A DNA stretch of 64,000 nt. Source: Methylocystis silviterrae (GTDB lineage Bacteria > Pseudomonadota > Alphaproteobacteria > Rhizobiales > Beijerinckiaceae). The position numbers and the translations under genes were made by a program. Below, piece after piece: positions 1 to 7,298 of the stretch. The DNA is taken from positions 248,001 through 312,000 of the forward strand of contig NZ_JABVWW010000004.1 of the NCBI RefSeq assembly GCF_013350005.1, written 5' to 3'. Position 1 is the first letter of the stretch; every line of letters starts with the position of its first letter. The notes under the pieces are model-generated. The model searched no databases. It was not told where the DNA came from and saw only the letters and a program-made list of their open reading frames with translations.

Positions 1-2
1 AG

Positions 3-221
3 GTTGACGTCCACTCCGGCTATTTCCTGAAGCCCAGCCTGGTACGTCGGCTCATTTATCGATTCGCGTCCATCGGCTATGGCGATACTCAGGAGCTTTA
101 CGGTGGCCTCGCAGCGTTGAGCGCGGAATGTGAAAAATATCAGATCAAGGCGCTGAAACCGGGCCAGCGCAGCGTCGCCGCCGCTGCGGCCGAAGACGCG
201 AAAGCGGCCGTGTCGCCATGA
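3..221 (+). CDS. C-terminal end of an unrecognised protein (5' truncated by window edge)
   Basis: The frame is open from the first bases of the window and gives 72 residues ending in AAVSP before a TGA. The visible part contains KPSLVRRLIYRF and LYGGLAALSAECEKY followed by an Ala-rich tail. No family is recognised, and the start and most of the protein lie outside the window. Its TGA overlaps the ATG of the next gene (ATGA), which suggests the two are translationally coupled and in one operon. The coding call rests on that coupling and on the continuous frame only. Confidence 0.5.
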   Translation, partial: VDVHSGYFLKPSLVRRLIYRFASIGYGDTQELYGGLAALSAECEKYQIKALKPGQRSVAAAAAEDAKAAVSP

Positions 222-703
222 TCGGCCTCATCGTCGCGCTCTTCAGCGTGCTGCTGCCGCTGGCGCATCTGGCGCTAAGCAAAGTCGCAAGGACTCGCGC
301 GCGCGTCGTTCGCCTGCTTCTGCTGTACGCGCTGGTTCTCGACGTCGGAGTCATCGGCCTGCCGCTCGGCTTCGTCCCGCATGTGTTCTTCGCCGATGAG
401 ACCGCGCGCAGCATCGGCTGGGCGCCGGGAAGCCCGTTCCAGTTCGAAGTCGGCGTTCACGACGGCGCCTGGGGCGTTCTCGGTTTTCTCTGCATTTGGA
501 TCCGCGGCGCCTTCTGGCTCGCCACCGGGCTTGGATGGTCGTTGTTCATGCTCGGGGCGACCTACGGCCACATCGAGCAGACGCTTCGCGCAGGGGACTA
601 TGCGCCCTACAACTTTTTGACGATTTTCTCCGACGGCTTTATCGCCGTTTGGCTGCTCCTGCTGCTTTACCTTCGCCATCGATGGGGCGCGGAGAAAGGC
701 TAG
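218..703 (+). CDS. DUF6790-type integral membrane protein
   Basis: The 161-residue protein has about four or five hydrophobic segments: roughly residues 1-20, 32-56, 80-112 and 138-152. A short basic stretch KVARTRARVVR follows the first segment, consistent with an inner-membrane protein. The conserved HDGAWGVLGFLCIW segment and the GATYGHIEQ motif resemble the small membrane family annotated as DUF6790, whose function is unknown. The start overlaps the stop of the preceding gene by four bases. No catalytic motif is visible. Confidence 0.7.
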   Translation: MIGLIVALFSVLLPLAHLALSKVARTRARVVRLLLLYALVLDVGVIGLPLGFVPHVFFADETARSIGWAPGSPFQFEVGVHDGAWGVLGFLCIWIRGAFWLATGLGWSLFMLGATYGHIEQTLRAGDYAPYNFLTIFSDGFIAVWLLLLLYLRHRWGAEKG

Positions 704-764
704 GCGCAGATGAAGGGCCGCGCGGAGTCACGCATGCGGCGACCGAATGCCGTCAGAGGGTGAG

Positions 765-1508
765 ATGGAAACGAAGGTCGATGAAATCGCCGAGCGCATC
801 TATCGCCTGTCGACATATGTGCCGGAGATCGCCGCGCCGGCCGGATTCACCTTCAACCAGTTCCTCGTCGACGCCGACGAGCCGCTGCTGTTTCACTGCG
901 GGCCGCGTTCGCTGTTTCCATGCGTATCGAAAGCCTTGGCCGCGATCATGCCGATCGAACGGCTGCGCTGGATTTCCTTCGGCCATGTTGAAGCCGATGA
1001 ATGCGGCGCGATGAATCTCTGGCTCGCCGCCGCGCCGCGGGCGCAGGTGGTTCATGGCCAGACCGCCTGCATGGTGTCGCTCAACGATCTCGCCGACCGA
1101 CCGCCGCGCGCCCTTGCGAATGGCGAAATCATGGACATCGGCGGAAGGCGCGTGCGCTACATCGATACGCCGCATGTGCCGCATGCGTGGGAATCGGGGC
1201 TGATCTACGAGGAGACGACCCGCACGCTGTTCTGCGGCGATCTCCTCACGCAGATCGGTCAAGGACCGGCCGTCACGACGGAGAGCGTGCTTGAAGCCGC
1301 AATCGCGGCGGAGAACGCCTTCCAGGCCACCTCGCTGACGCCGATGACCGGCCCGACGATCCGCATGCTCGCGGCGCTCGAGCCCCGCCGCCTCGCCATA
1401 ATGCACGGCTCGAGTTTCGAAGGCGACTGCGCCGCCCTGCTCTCGCAGCTCGCCGATTTTTATGACGCGGCGCTTGCAGCGAAAAGTTCGCGCTCACCCT
1501 CCCCTTGA
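765..1508 (+). CDS. MBL-fold metallo-hydrolase (flavodiiron-like ODP domain)
   Basis: This is a metallo-beta-lactamase-fold protein of about 247 residues. Where classical members have HxHxDH it has HVEADE, the HxExD pattern of flavodiiron-type oxygen-binding di-iron domains. Further metal-ligand candidates are the His of VVHG, the Asp of FCGDLL and the His of IMHGSS near the C-terminus. No flavodoxin domain follows, so it is a stand-alone ODP-like domain whose substrate cannot be inferred. I prefer the ATG at 765, which has GAGGG just upstream, to the ATG at 747, which has no Shine-Dalgarno sequence. The last codons (SPSP and stop) lie in a palindromic repeat, so the native C-terminus may have been altered by repeat insertion. 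Confidence 0.85.
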   Translation: METKVDEIAERIYRLSTYVPEIAAPAGFTFNQFLVDADEPLLFHCGPRSLFPCVSKALAAIMPIERLRWISFGHVEADECGAMNLWLAAAPRAQVVHGQTACMVSLNDLADRPPRALANGEIMDIGGRRVRYIDTPHVPHAWESGLIYEETTRTLFCGDLLTQIGQGPAVTTESVLEAAIAAENAFQATSLTPMTGPTIRMLAALEPRRLAIMHGSSFEGDCAALLSQLADFYDAALAAKSSRSPSP

Positions 1509-1671
1509 GGGGGAGGGTCGCATTGCGCAGCAATGCGGGGTGGGGTGATCGCCGGGAGAAATTCGTCAGAAAAGGTGCAGCGGACCGCGCGGCTTACGAC
1601 ATCGAGTTGAGTTGTCGCTCCACCCCACCCCGGCGCTTCGCGCCGACCCTCCCCCTCAAGGGGAGGGTGGG
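1493..1671. repeat. Compound palindromic repeat, copy 1
   Basis: Two inverted arms flank a short unique core. The left arm (about 1493-1549) has a CCCTCCCCTTGAGGGGGAGGG hairpin core, then CGCATTGC-GCA-GCAATGCG and GGGGTGGGGTGA. The right arm (about 1616-1671) is CACCCCACCCC, a GGCGC-TTC-GCGCC hairpin, then the inverted hairpin core. A near-identical copy lies at 2069-2243 and a partial one at 2312-2364. Such elements are common dispersed intergenic repeats in Hyphomicrobiales. It overlaps the 3' ends of the MBL and DUF559 genes. Confidence 0.85.
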
Positions 1672-2027
1672 TAAAGCGCCGCATGGATCGTATCCAGCAC
1701 GCCATCAATATTGTCGAAGACGTCTACATTCCAAAAGCGCAGAACACGGTAGCCTTCACTTTCAAGCCATGCCGTGCGGCGCGCATCTTTCTCCTCCGCG
1801 CCTGGTTCCGTATGCGACGGTCCGTCGAGTTCGATCACAAGCCGCGCGCGCAGCGAGACGAAATCGACGACATAAGGGCCGATCGGCGCCTGACGCCGAA
1901 AATGCGTCTTGACGAGCGGCACGCGTTCGAGCGCGCGCCACAGGCGATCTTCGGCGCTCGTCGTATTGGCGCGAAGCCGCTTCGCATTGGCTCGACGAAA
2001 GCCGCTAAGTTTGTCGTTCGTTCTCAT
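1656..2027 (-). CDS. DUF559 domain protein (Vsr/restriction-endonuclease-like fold)
   Basis: The 123-residue protein belongs to the DUF559 family, predicted to share the very-short-patch-repair/type II restriction endonuclease fold. Visible family features are RLRANTTSAEDRLWRAL near the N-terminus, FRRQAPIGPYVVDFVS (putative catalytic Asp), LVIELDGPSH (Glu-x-Asp) and RFWNVDVFDN in the C-terminal part. The final residues YPPSP are encoded in the right arm of repeat copy 1. The gene sits between two copies of the same palindromic repeat, an arrangement that suggests the gene and repeats move or are inherited together. Nuclease activity is inferred from the fold only. Confidence 0.88.
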   Translation of the reverse strand: MRTNDKLSGFRRANAKRLRANTTSAEDRLWRALERVPLVKTHFRRQAPIGPYVVDFVSLRARLVIELDGPSHTEPGAEEKDARRTAWLESEGYRVLRFWNVDVFDNIDGVLDTIHAALYPPSP

Positions 2028-2068
2028 CGAGCTTCATTCTTACGCTTCTTTGAGCAAAGGGCGTAACC

Positions 2069-2243
2069 TCACCCTCCCCTTGAGGGGGAGGGTCGCATTG
2101 CGAAGCAATGCGGGGTGGGGTGACCGCACGGATCAATCCGTCAACAGGCGCGCGTCGAGCCGTGCGCTTAACGACAATGATTTGCGATGCGGCTCCACCC
2201 CACCCCGGCGCTTCGCGCCGACCCTCCCCCTCTAGGGGAGGGT
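2069..2243. repeat. Compound palindromic repeat, copy 2
   Basis: The arrangement is the same as copy 1. The left arm is at about 2069-2122, with the GCATTGC-GAA-GCAATGC inner hairpin. The right arm is at about 2192-2243, with the GGCGC-TTC-GCGCC hairpin and the CCCTCCCCCTCTAGGGGAGGG core. The core between the arms differs from copy 1. Only intergenic sequence is affected. Confidence 0.85.
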
Positions 2244-2311
2244 GAAAGCGCGCAAGTGGGATCGAACGCTATCGTCAAGAGAGTTTTCGTCGAGCTTCGT
2301 GCATCGGTTAG

Positions 2312-2364
2312 CCACCCTCCCCTATCAGGGAGGGTCGCATTGCGAAGCAATGCAGGGGAGGGTG
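2312..2364. repeat. Partial copy of the palindromic repeat (left arm only)
   Basis: An ACCCTCCCCTATCAGGGAGGGT hairpin variant is followed by the CGCATTGCGAAGCAATGC unit and GGGGAGGGTGA. It matches the left arm of copies 1 and 2 but has no right arm. It lies about 70 bases upstream of the ABC transporter operon and may lie within its leader. Confidence 0.75.
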
Positions 2365-2431
2365 AAGGCGCAGACGCATCGACGATATGTCGAACCTGCG
2401 GTAAGACGTTCCGAGAAACCTAAGGAAAAAC

Positions 2432-3415
2432 ATGCAACGCTTCTTCGTCGCTCTCGCCGCCTGTCTCGCCAGCGTCTTTCTCCTCGCCGCGCCGGCGCAG
2501 GCGGAAAAACTGCGTATCGCGCTGCAGAAAACCGGCACGCTCGGCTGGGAACTCGCCGTCGCTAAGGCGTTCGGCCTCGATACGGAAGCCAAGCTCGACA
2601 TCAACGCCACCGAGCTCGCCTCGACCGACGCCGGCAAGATCGCCATCCAGGGCGGCGGCGCCGACCTCATCATCTCCGATTGGCTATGGGTCGCCCGCCA
2701 GCGCGCGCAGGGCGCGAAGCTGACCTTCTACCCGCACTCATCGGCGATCGGCGCGGTGATGACCAAGAACCCCGCGATCAAGAGCGTCAAGGACCTCGTC
2801 GGCAAGAAACTTGGCGTCGCCGGCGGGCCGCTCGACAAAAGCTGGCTGATGCTCAAAGCCTATGCGCTTAAACATGGCGTCGATCTCGACAAGACCGCAA
2901 CGGTACTCTATGGCGCGCCGCCGCTCATCGCCGAAAAGGCGCTGCAGGGCGAGATCGACGCGGCGCTCGAATTCTGGAATTTCGCCGCCGATCTTGAGGC
3001 GCAAGGCTTCACGCGCGCCGTCGAACTCACCGACGTCGAAAAGGCGCTCGGCGCCAAAGGCGACGTCGTCGTCACCGGCTATGTCTTCGACGAAGGTTTC
3101 GCGGCGAAGAACAAGGACGCGCTGGCGCGGTTCTTCTCGATGACGAAGAAAGCCAAGGAGCTGATCGCGACATCCGACAGGGCCTGGGGCGCAGTCATCG
3201 CGCAGCGCCTCGGCGGCAGGGACGCCAAGACAGTCGACATCTATCGCAAGCGCTATGTCGCCGGCGCGCCGAAACGCTCGATCGCGCAGGAAGAGGCCGA
3301 CGCCCGGACGCTCTATGGCGCGCTCGCCGCGCTTGGCGGCGCAAAGCTTGTCGGCCCCGGCAAAACGCTCGATCCCGGAACCTTCTACAAGGACGCCAAG
3401 GGCAAGCCGCGTTGA
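2432..3415 (+). CDS. NitT/TauT-type ABC transporter, periplasmic substrate-binding protein
   Basis: The 327-residue protein has a clear Sec signal peptide (hydrophobic residues 5-20, cleavage likely after AQA at about 24). The mature part has the type II periplasmic binding fold of the nitrate/sulfonate/bicarbonate family: LRIALQKTGTLGWELAVAKAFGL at the start, the GGGADLIISDW ligand-loop region, DLVGKKLGVAGG, and EIDAALEFWNFAADLEAQGF. The ligand cannot be read from sequence. The gene is first in an operon with a permease (overlap TTGA) and an ATPase. ABC importers of this family move sulfonates, nitrate, pyrimidine precursors and other small molecules. Confidence 0.88.
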   Translation: MQRFFVALAACLASVFLLAAPAQAEKLRIALQKTGTLGWELAVAKAFGLDTEAKLDINATELASTDAGKIAIQGGGADLIISDWLWVARQRAQGAKLTFYPHSSAIGAVMTKNPAIKSVKDLVGKKLGVAGGPLDKSWLMLKAYALKHGVDLDKTATVLYGAPPLIAEKALQGEIDAALEFWNFAADLEAQGFTRAVELTDVEKALGAKGDVVVTGYVFDEGFAAKNKDALARFFSMTKKAKELIATSDRAWGAVIAQRLGGRDAKTVDIYRKRYVAGAPKRSIAQEEADARTLYGALAALGGAKLVGPGKTLDPGTFYKDAKGKPR

Positions 3416-4167
3416 TCCGTTTCATCTCGCTTGCGGCTCTGCTCCTGCTTTGGCAAATCGGCGCGTCTCTGTCCGATCCGCGCCGACTTCCGGGACCCAC
3501 GGCCGTCTTCGAGAAGATTTACGAAGAGGCGGTCTCCGGCGGGCTGTTCTTCAATCTCACGATCACGCTCGCGCGCGTCGTCGCCGCCTTCGCGCTCGCC
3601 ATGAGTTTCGGGTCGGCGATCGGCTATGTCATGGGTCGCAACAAGCTCGCCGACCGGCTGCTCGATCCTTGGCTCGTCACGCTGCTCAATCTGCCGGCTT
3701 TGGTCGTCATCGTGCTCGCCTATGTCTGGGCCGGCCTCACGGAAGTCGCCGCGATCGGCGCCGTCGCGCTCAACAAGCTGCCCAACGCCATCGTCGTCGT
3801 GCGCGAAGGCGCGCGGGCGCTCGATCCGCATCTTGAGGACATGGCGCATGTCTTTCGCTTTTCGCCCGCCGCGCGTTTCAAGCATCTCGTCCTGCCGCAG
3901 CTCGCGCCCTATCTGGCGGCGGCGACGCGCTCCGGCCTGTCGCTCGTCTGGAAGATCGTCCTCGTCGTGGAGCTGCTGGGGCGCTCCAACGGCGTCGGTT
4001 TTGAAATCAACATGGCCTTTCAGCTCTTTGACATGAAGCTTCTGCTTGCTTACGCGCTTCCCTTCGTCGCGCTGATGCTCGGCGTCGAAACTTTTCTGGT
4101 GCAGCCACTTGAACGACACGTCTCGCGCTGGCGGCGCGGCGTCTCTCGACGTCTCGATCGCGTCTAA
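3412..4167 (+). CDS. NitT/TauT-type ABC transporter permease
   Basis: The inner-membrane permease has 251 residues and about six transmembrane segments. Family signs are the LPGPTAVFEKIYE segment after the first helix, the FNLTITLARVVAAFALA helix, and the cytoplasmic EAA-type loop DMAHVFRFSPAARFKHLVLPQLAPYL, which contacts the ATPase. It starts at a TTG that overlaps the stop of the binding-protein gene (TTGA), implying translational coupling. Its 3' end overlaps the start of the ATPase gene by 59 bases. Confidence 0.85.
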   Translation: MIRFISLAALLLLWQIGASLSDPRRLPGPTAVFEKIYEEAVSGGLFFNLTITLARVVAAFALAMSFGSAIGYVMGRNKLADRLLDPWLVTLLNLPALVVIVLAYVWAGLTEVAAIGAVALNKLPNAIVVVREGARALDPHLEDMAHVFRFSPAARFKHLVLPQLAPYLAAATRSGLSLVWKIVLVVELLGRSNGVGFEINMAFQLFDMKLLLAYALPFVALMLGVETFLVQPLERHVSRWRRGVSRRLDRV

Positions 4168-4858
4168 GGATTATTATTCCGCCGGCGGCGGCCCGCTTCG
4201 CGCGCTGCAAGATTTGCGGCTGACGCTGCCCGCGGGACAGGCGGGCGCGGTCGTCGGCCCTTCCGGCTGCGGCAAGACGACTCTGCTGCGGCTCATCGCC
4301 GGACTCGACAAGGACTACATCGGAACGATCGTCCTGCCCGAACACGGCCGGCTCGGCATGGTTTTCCAAGAGCCGCGTTTGCTGCCCTGGCGCAGCGTCA
4401 TCGATAATATCCGCATCGCCGCGCCGCATGCGCGCGAAGACGACATCGCCGCGCTCCTCGACGAACTCGGTCTCGCCGAGCACGCATCGCATTTCCCGCG
4501 CGAACTCTCGCTGGGGCTCGCCAGACGCGTCGCGCTTGCGCGCGCGCTCGCGGTCAAGCCGGACCTGCTGCTGCTCGACGAGCCGCTTGTTTCGCTCGAC
4601 GCGGCGCTGGCCAAGGATCTGCGCGAGATGATCGCAAGGCTCATCGACGAGCGGCGCATCACCACGCTGATCGTGACTCACGATCTGCGCGAGGCAATTG
4701 CGCTCGCGGACAGAATCTTCCTTTTATCGCCGCGTCCGGCTCGCGTCGTCGCGACGCTCGAGGTGCCGGCGCCACGAAAACAACTGGAAAGAGAGGCGGC
4801 GGCGAAAATCGAGGCGCAGGCGCGGGCCATTCACCAGGGAATCTCTTCGCCGCGATAG
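4109..4858 (+). CDS. ABC transporter ATP-binding protein (NitT/TauT type)
   Basis: The 249-residue ATPase energises the adjacent permease. Visible motifs in order are Walker A GPSGCGKTT, Q-loop VFQEPRLLPW, a degenerate signature ELSLGLARRVALARAL where LSGGQ is expected, Walker B LLLLDEP, D-loop SLDAA and switch histidine THD. The signature deviation (SLGL for SGGQ) is unusual, but the other motifs are intact. The TTG start at 4109 places it inside the permease gene. A later start cannot be excluded because the first about 12 residues are poorly conserved. The 3' end overlaps the convergent SDR gene by 28 bases. Confidence 0.85.
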   Translation: MNDTSRAGGAASLDVSIASKDYYSAGGGPLRALQDLRLTLPAGQAGAVVGPSGCGKTTLLRLIAGLDKDYIGTIVLPEHGRLGMVFQEPRLLPWRSVIDNIRIAAPHAREDDIAALLDELGLAEHASHFPRELSLGLARRVALARALAVKPDLLLLDEPLVSLDAALAKDLREMIARLIDERRITTLIVTHDLREAIALADRIFLLSPRPARVVATLEVPAPRKQLEREAAAKIEAQARAIHQGISSPR

Positions 4859-5508
4859 TCGAGATAGCGGCGCGTGTCGGCGAACGTCAACGACTCGGCG
4901 ACTTGAATGACGCCCGCCACGCTGTCGCGCACGTCGAGCGGCGCGTCCGGCCCGCCCATGTCGGTGCGCACCCGCCCTGGACTGAGGGCGACGACGACGA
5001 CGCCTTCCGCCTTCAGATCGTCAGCGAGACATTGCGCGATCTTGTTCAACCCTGCCTTTGAGACGCGGTAGGCGACATTGACCGTCCCGCCCAGCGACAT
5101 CGAGCCCAATCTGCTGGTCATCAACACGATGCGGGGACGGGCGCTCCGTTTCACCAGCGGCAGGAAGGCCTGAACGACGCGCAGCGGACCCAGCGTATTG
5201 ACCGAGAGAAGATCGAGCGCGCCTTCGAAATCCATGTCGGTCGAGGATTGGCGCTGTGGCCCATAGGCGCCGGCGTTGGCGATCAGCACGTCGATCGGAT
5301 CGCAGACTTGCCCGGCGGCGGCGCTGATCGCCGCCGCGTCGCGAACATCGAACTGCAAAGTCGCCGCGTCGGGCGCGGCCGCTTTGAGCGCCGCCAGGCC
5401 CGCCGCGCTGCGCACGCTCGCGGTCACGCGCTCCCCTCGCGCCGAAAGCTGACGCGCAGTTTCAAGTCCGATGCCGCGGCTGGCGCCGACAATGAGCCAG
5501 TGAGACAT
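4831..5508 (-). CDS. SDR-family oxidoreductase
   Basis: This is a short-chain dehydrogenase/reductase of 225 residues. The Rossmann dinucleotide motif is GASRGIG at residues 8-14; FDVRD marks the adenine-ring loop and IANAG the structural NAG motif. The catalytic triad is the Ser of LMTSRLGS, then YRVSK (Tyr and Lys), followed by LSPGRVRTDMGG. It resembles the C-factor/YciK-like carbonyl reductases that act on small aldehydes or ketones with NAD(P)H; the substrate is unknown. The gene converges on the ABC transporter ATPase gene. Confidence 0.88.
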   Translation of the reverse strand: MSHWLIVGASRGIGLETARQLSARGERVTASVRSAAGLAALKAAAPDAATLQFDVRDAAAISAAAGQVCDPIDVLIANAGAYGPQRQSSTDMDFEGALDLLSVNTLGPLRVVQAFLPLVKRSARPRIVLMTSRLGSMSLGGTVNVAYRVSKAGLNKIAQCLADDLKAEGVVVVALSPGRVRTDMGGPDAPLDVRDSVAGVIQVAESLTFADTRRYLDYRGEEIPW

Positions 5509-5697
5509 GTCGCTGTTCTGGCGCGCCCCCAGTTCCTCACCAATATAGAGCGAGCGAAGGCTTGGGGCAGGTGCAACAGCTCTGGTGAGTTCGTGCGACT
5601 TTTTGCGGAGAGCAGACCGACTTGGCGTGATCGGACTGAAAGGCGCGGCGCGCTTCTTGCGCCGCGTCGTTCAATCGTGCCTCGGATTCCGGAGCCG

Positions 5698-6582
5698 TTA
5701 CGCCGCCGGCGCCGCCGCCGACTCGATACGCGCGACGCCGTCGCGCACCGCCGCCTGCACCTTCTCGAAGGCGCGCACCTCGATCTGGCGCACGCGCTCA
5801 CGCGACACGCCGAATTCCTCGGACAGCGTTTCGAGCGTGACCGGATCGTCGGACAGTCGCCGCGCCTCGAAGATGCGCCGCTCGCGCGGATTGAGCACAT
5901 CAAGCGCGCCGCGCAGCGCCTTCAGGCGATTGTCGCTTTCTTCGTGGGCGACGAGCAGATGCTCCTGATCGACGCTGTCGTCGACGAGCCAGTCCTGCCA
6001 TTCGCCTTCGCCCTCCTCGCGCAAAGGCGTGTTGAGCGACGCGTCGCCGCCCATGCGGCGATTCATGTCGATGACGTCCTGCTTGGACACGCCAAGCCGA
6101 TGCGCGATCTTCTCGACGTTCTCGGGCTTCAGGTCGCCTTCCTCGAAGGCGGAGATGCGGCTCTTGGCCTTGCGAAGATTGAAGAAGAGCTTCTTCTGAC
6201 TCGCGGTGGTGCCCATTTTGACGAGCGACCAGGAGCGCAAAATATACTCTTGGATGGAGGCGCGGATCCACCACATTGCATAGGTCGCGAGGCGGAAGCC
6301 GCGCTCGGGCTCGAAGCGCTTGACGGCTTGCATGAGGCCGACATTGCCTTCGGAGACGATTTCCCCGATCGGCAAGCCGTAACCGCGATACCCCATGGCG
6401 ATCTTCGCCACGAGCCGCAGATGCGACGTGATCAGGTCCTGCGCGGCTTTAGCGTCTTCATGCTCGCGCCAGCGCTTGGCAAGCATATATTCCTGCTGCG
6501 GCTCCAACATTGGAAACCGCCTGATTTCAGATAGATAGCGGGCTAGGCCGTCTTCTGAGACGATTGGCAAGGCATTCGCCAT
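5698..6582 (-). CDS. rpoH: RNA polymerase sigma-32 factor RpoH (heat shock)
   Basis: The 294-residue protein directs RNA polymerase to heat-shock promoters. Region 1.2/2.1 starts at DGLARYLSEIRRFPML, region 2 contains GNVGLMQAVKRFEPERGFRLATYAMWWIRASIQEYIL, the RpoH-specific box is QKKLFFNLRKAKSR, and region 4 ends with the helix-turn-helix VSRERVRQIEVRAFEKVQAAV. The start at 6582 is chosen because AGGAGG lies six to ten bases upstream; the frame remains open for 38 more codons but that part is not RpoH-like. Alphaproteobacteria often have several RpoH paralogues, and this window cannot show which one this is. The GC-rich leader (6583-6760) could form structure, but no thermometer motif was identified. 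Confidence 0.95.
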   Translation of the reverse strand: MANALPIVSEDGLARYLSEIRRFPMLEPQQEYMLAKRWREHEDAKAAQDLITSHLRLVAKIAMGYRGYGLPIGEIVSEGNVGLMQAVKRFEPERGFRLATYAMWWIRASIQEYILRSWSLVKMGTTASQKKLFFNLRKAKSRISAFEEGDLKPENVEKIAHRLGVSKQDVIDMNRRMGGDASLNTPLREEGEGEWQDWLVDDSVDQEHLLVAHEESDNRLKALRGALDVLNPRERRIFEARRLSDDPVTLETLSEEFGVSRERVRQIEVRAFEKVQAAVRDGVARIESAAAPAA

Positions 6583-6763
6583 AAGTCCCTCCTGGCGAAC
6601 CCCCTGAGTATGGCGGGTCCGCAAAGCGCGGCCACGAAACGCCGGCCGCGACAGGGGGACATTATAGGGCGCCCCTAGAGGGCTGGAAAATGACAATTGC
6701 GTGAAGGGAGGCTAAAGCACGGATTAAGATTCAGCAATGTGAATGGCGCGCTCAAAAGAACAG

Positions 6764-6979
6764 TCACGCCACTTTGGCGACTCGCACGGGCAATGAAATC
6801 GTCTCAAGTGTGGTGAGATCGAGTTTTTTCGAGGCGTGGTCGATATCGAGTCCGACCACGTCGCCAGACGCGTCAATATCCACGTTGAGGCCCGACACAA
6901 CCTCTCGCGTCTCCGTTCCTGGACCGGACTTCAATTCTATGTAGAGACTGTCGGTCTCAGGGTAGTAGTGCAGTTTCAT
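6764..6979 (-). CDS. DUF2283 domain small protein
   Basis: The 71-residue protein has the DUF2283 pattern: MKLHYYPETDSLYIELK at the N-terminus, then GLNVDIDASGDVVGLDIDHASKKLDL. Family members are small beta-rich proteins often encoded beside another tiny gene in toxin-antitoxin-like pairs. Here the start codon overlaps the stop of the upstream gene by four bases, so the two are co-translated. Function is unknown. Confidence 0.85.
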   Translation of the reverse strand: MKLHYYPETDSLYIELKSGPGTETREVVSGLNVDIDASGDVVGLDIDHASKKLDLTTLETISLPVRVAKVA

Positions 6980-7179
6980 TGGTCTTCTTTCCTAAAATCT
7001 CGGTCAAAAAAGGCGTTGTGCAGGGTTTCGCCGTCCTCGAGCGTGATGACCCTCAATATACGCTCATTTCCGTCGCGTGTGTCGACCACCGATCCCCAAT
7101 GACGAAGCCGACCATCTGGTTGGACCAGCCGCTTGAGCGGTGACGCTATAACGGCCTTGCACATCGACTCATTAATCAC
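6976..7179 (-). CDS. Small protein paired with DUF2283 gene
   Basis: The frame encodes up to 67 residues with a GTG start at 7179; an ATG at 7164 would give 62. The conserved-looking C-terminal part is RILRVITLEDGETLHNAFFDRDFRK. By position and overlap it is the partner of the DUF2283 protein. Such two-gene units are sometimes predicted as toxin-antitoxin modules, but nothing in this sequence proves toxicity. The upstream start lies within a 17-base tandem duplication (7160-7193), so the real start is uncertain. Confidence 0.65.
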   Translation of the reverse strand: MINESMCKAVIASPLKRLVQPDGRLRHWGSVVDTRDGNERILRVITLEDGETLHNAFFDRDFRKEDQ

Positions 7180-7193
7180 ATCGACTCATTAAT
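7160..7193. repeat. 17-bp perfect tandem duplication at the start of the small gene pair
   Basis: The 17-mer CACATCGACTCATTAAT occurs twice back to back (7160-7176 and 7177-7193). It covers both candidate start codons of the minus-strand small gene. It could be a replication-slippage duplication or a direct-repeat operator used for autoregulation. Confidence 0.85.
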
Positions 7194-7298
7194 ATAGGGT
7201 CGCTTGCGCAGCACTTGTTCAGAAAAATAGCGCGTCGACTTCATCACGACGTCCATGTCAACGAATGGATTCGATGGCCGTCCTGATTTCGCCCGAAT

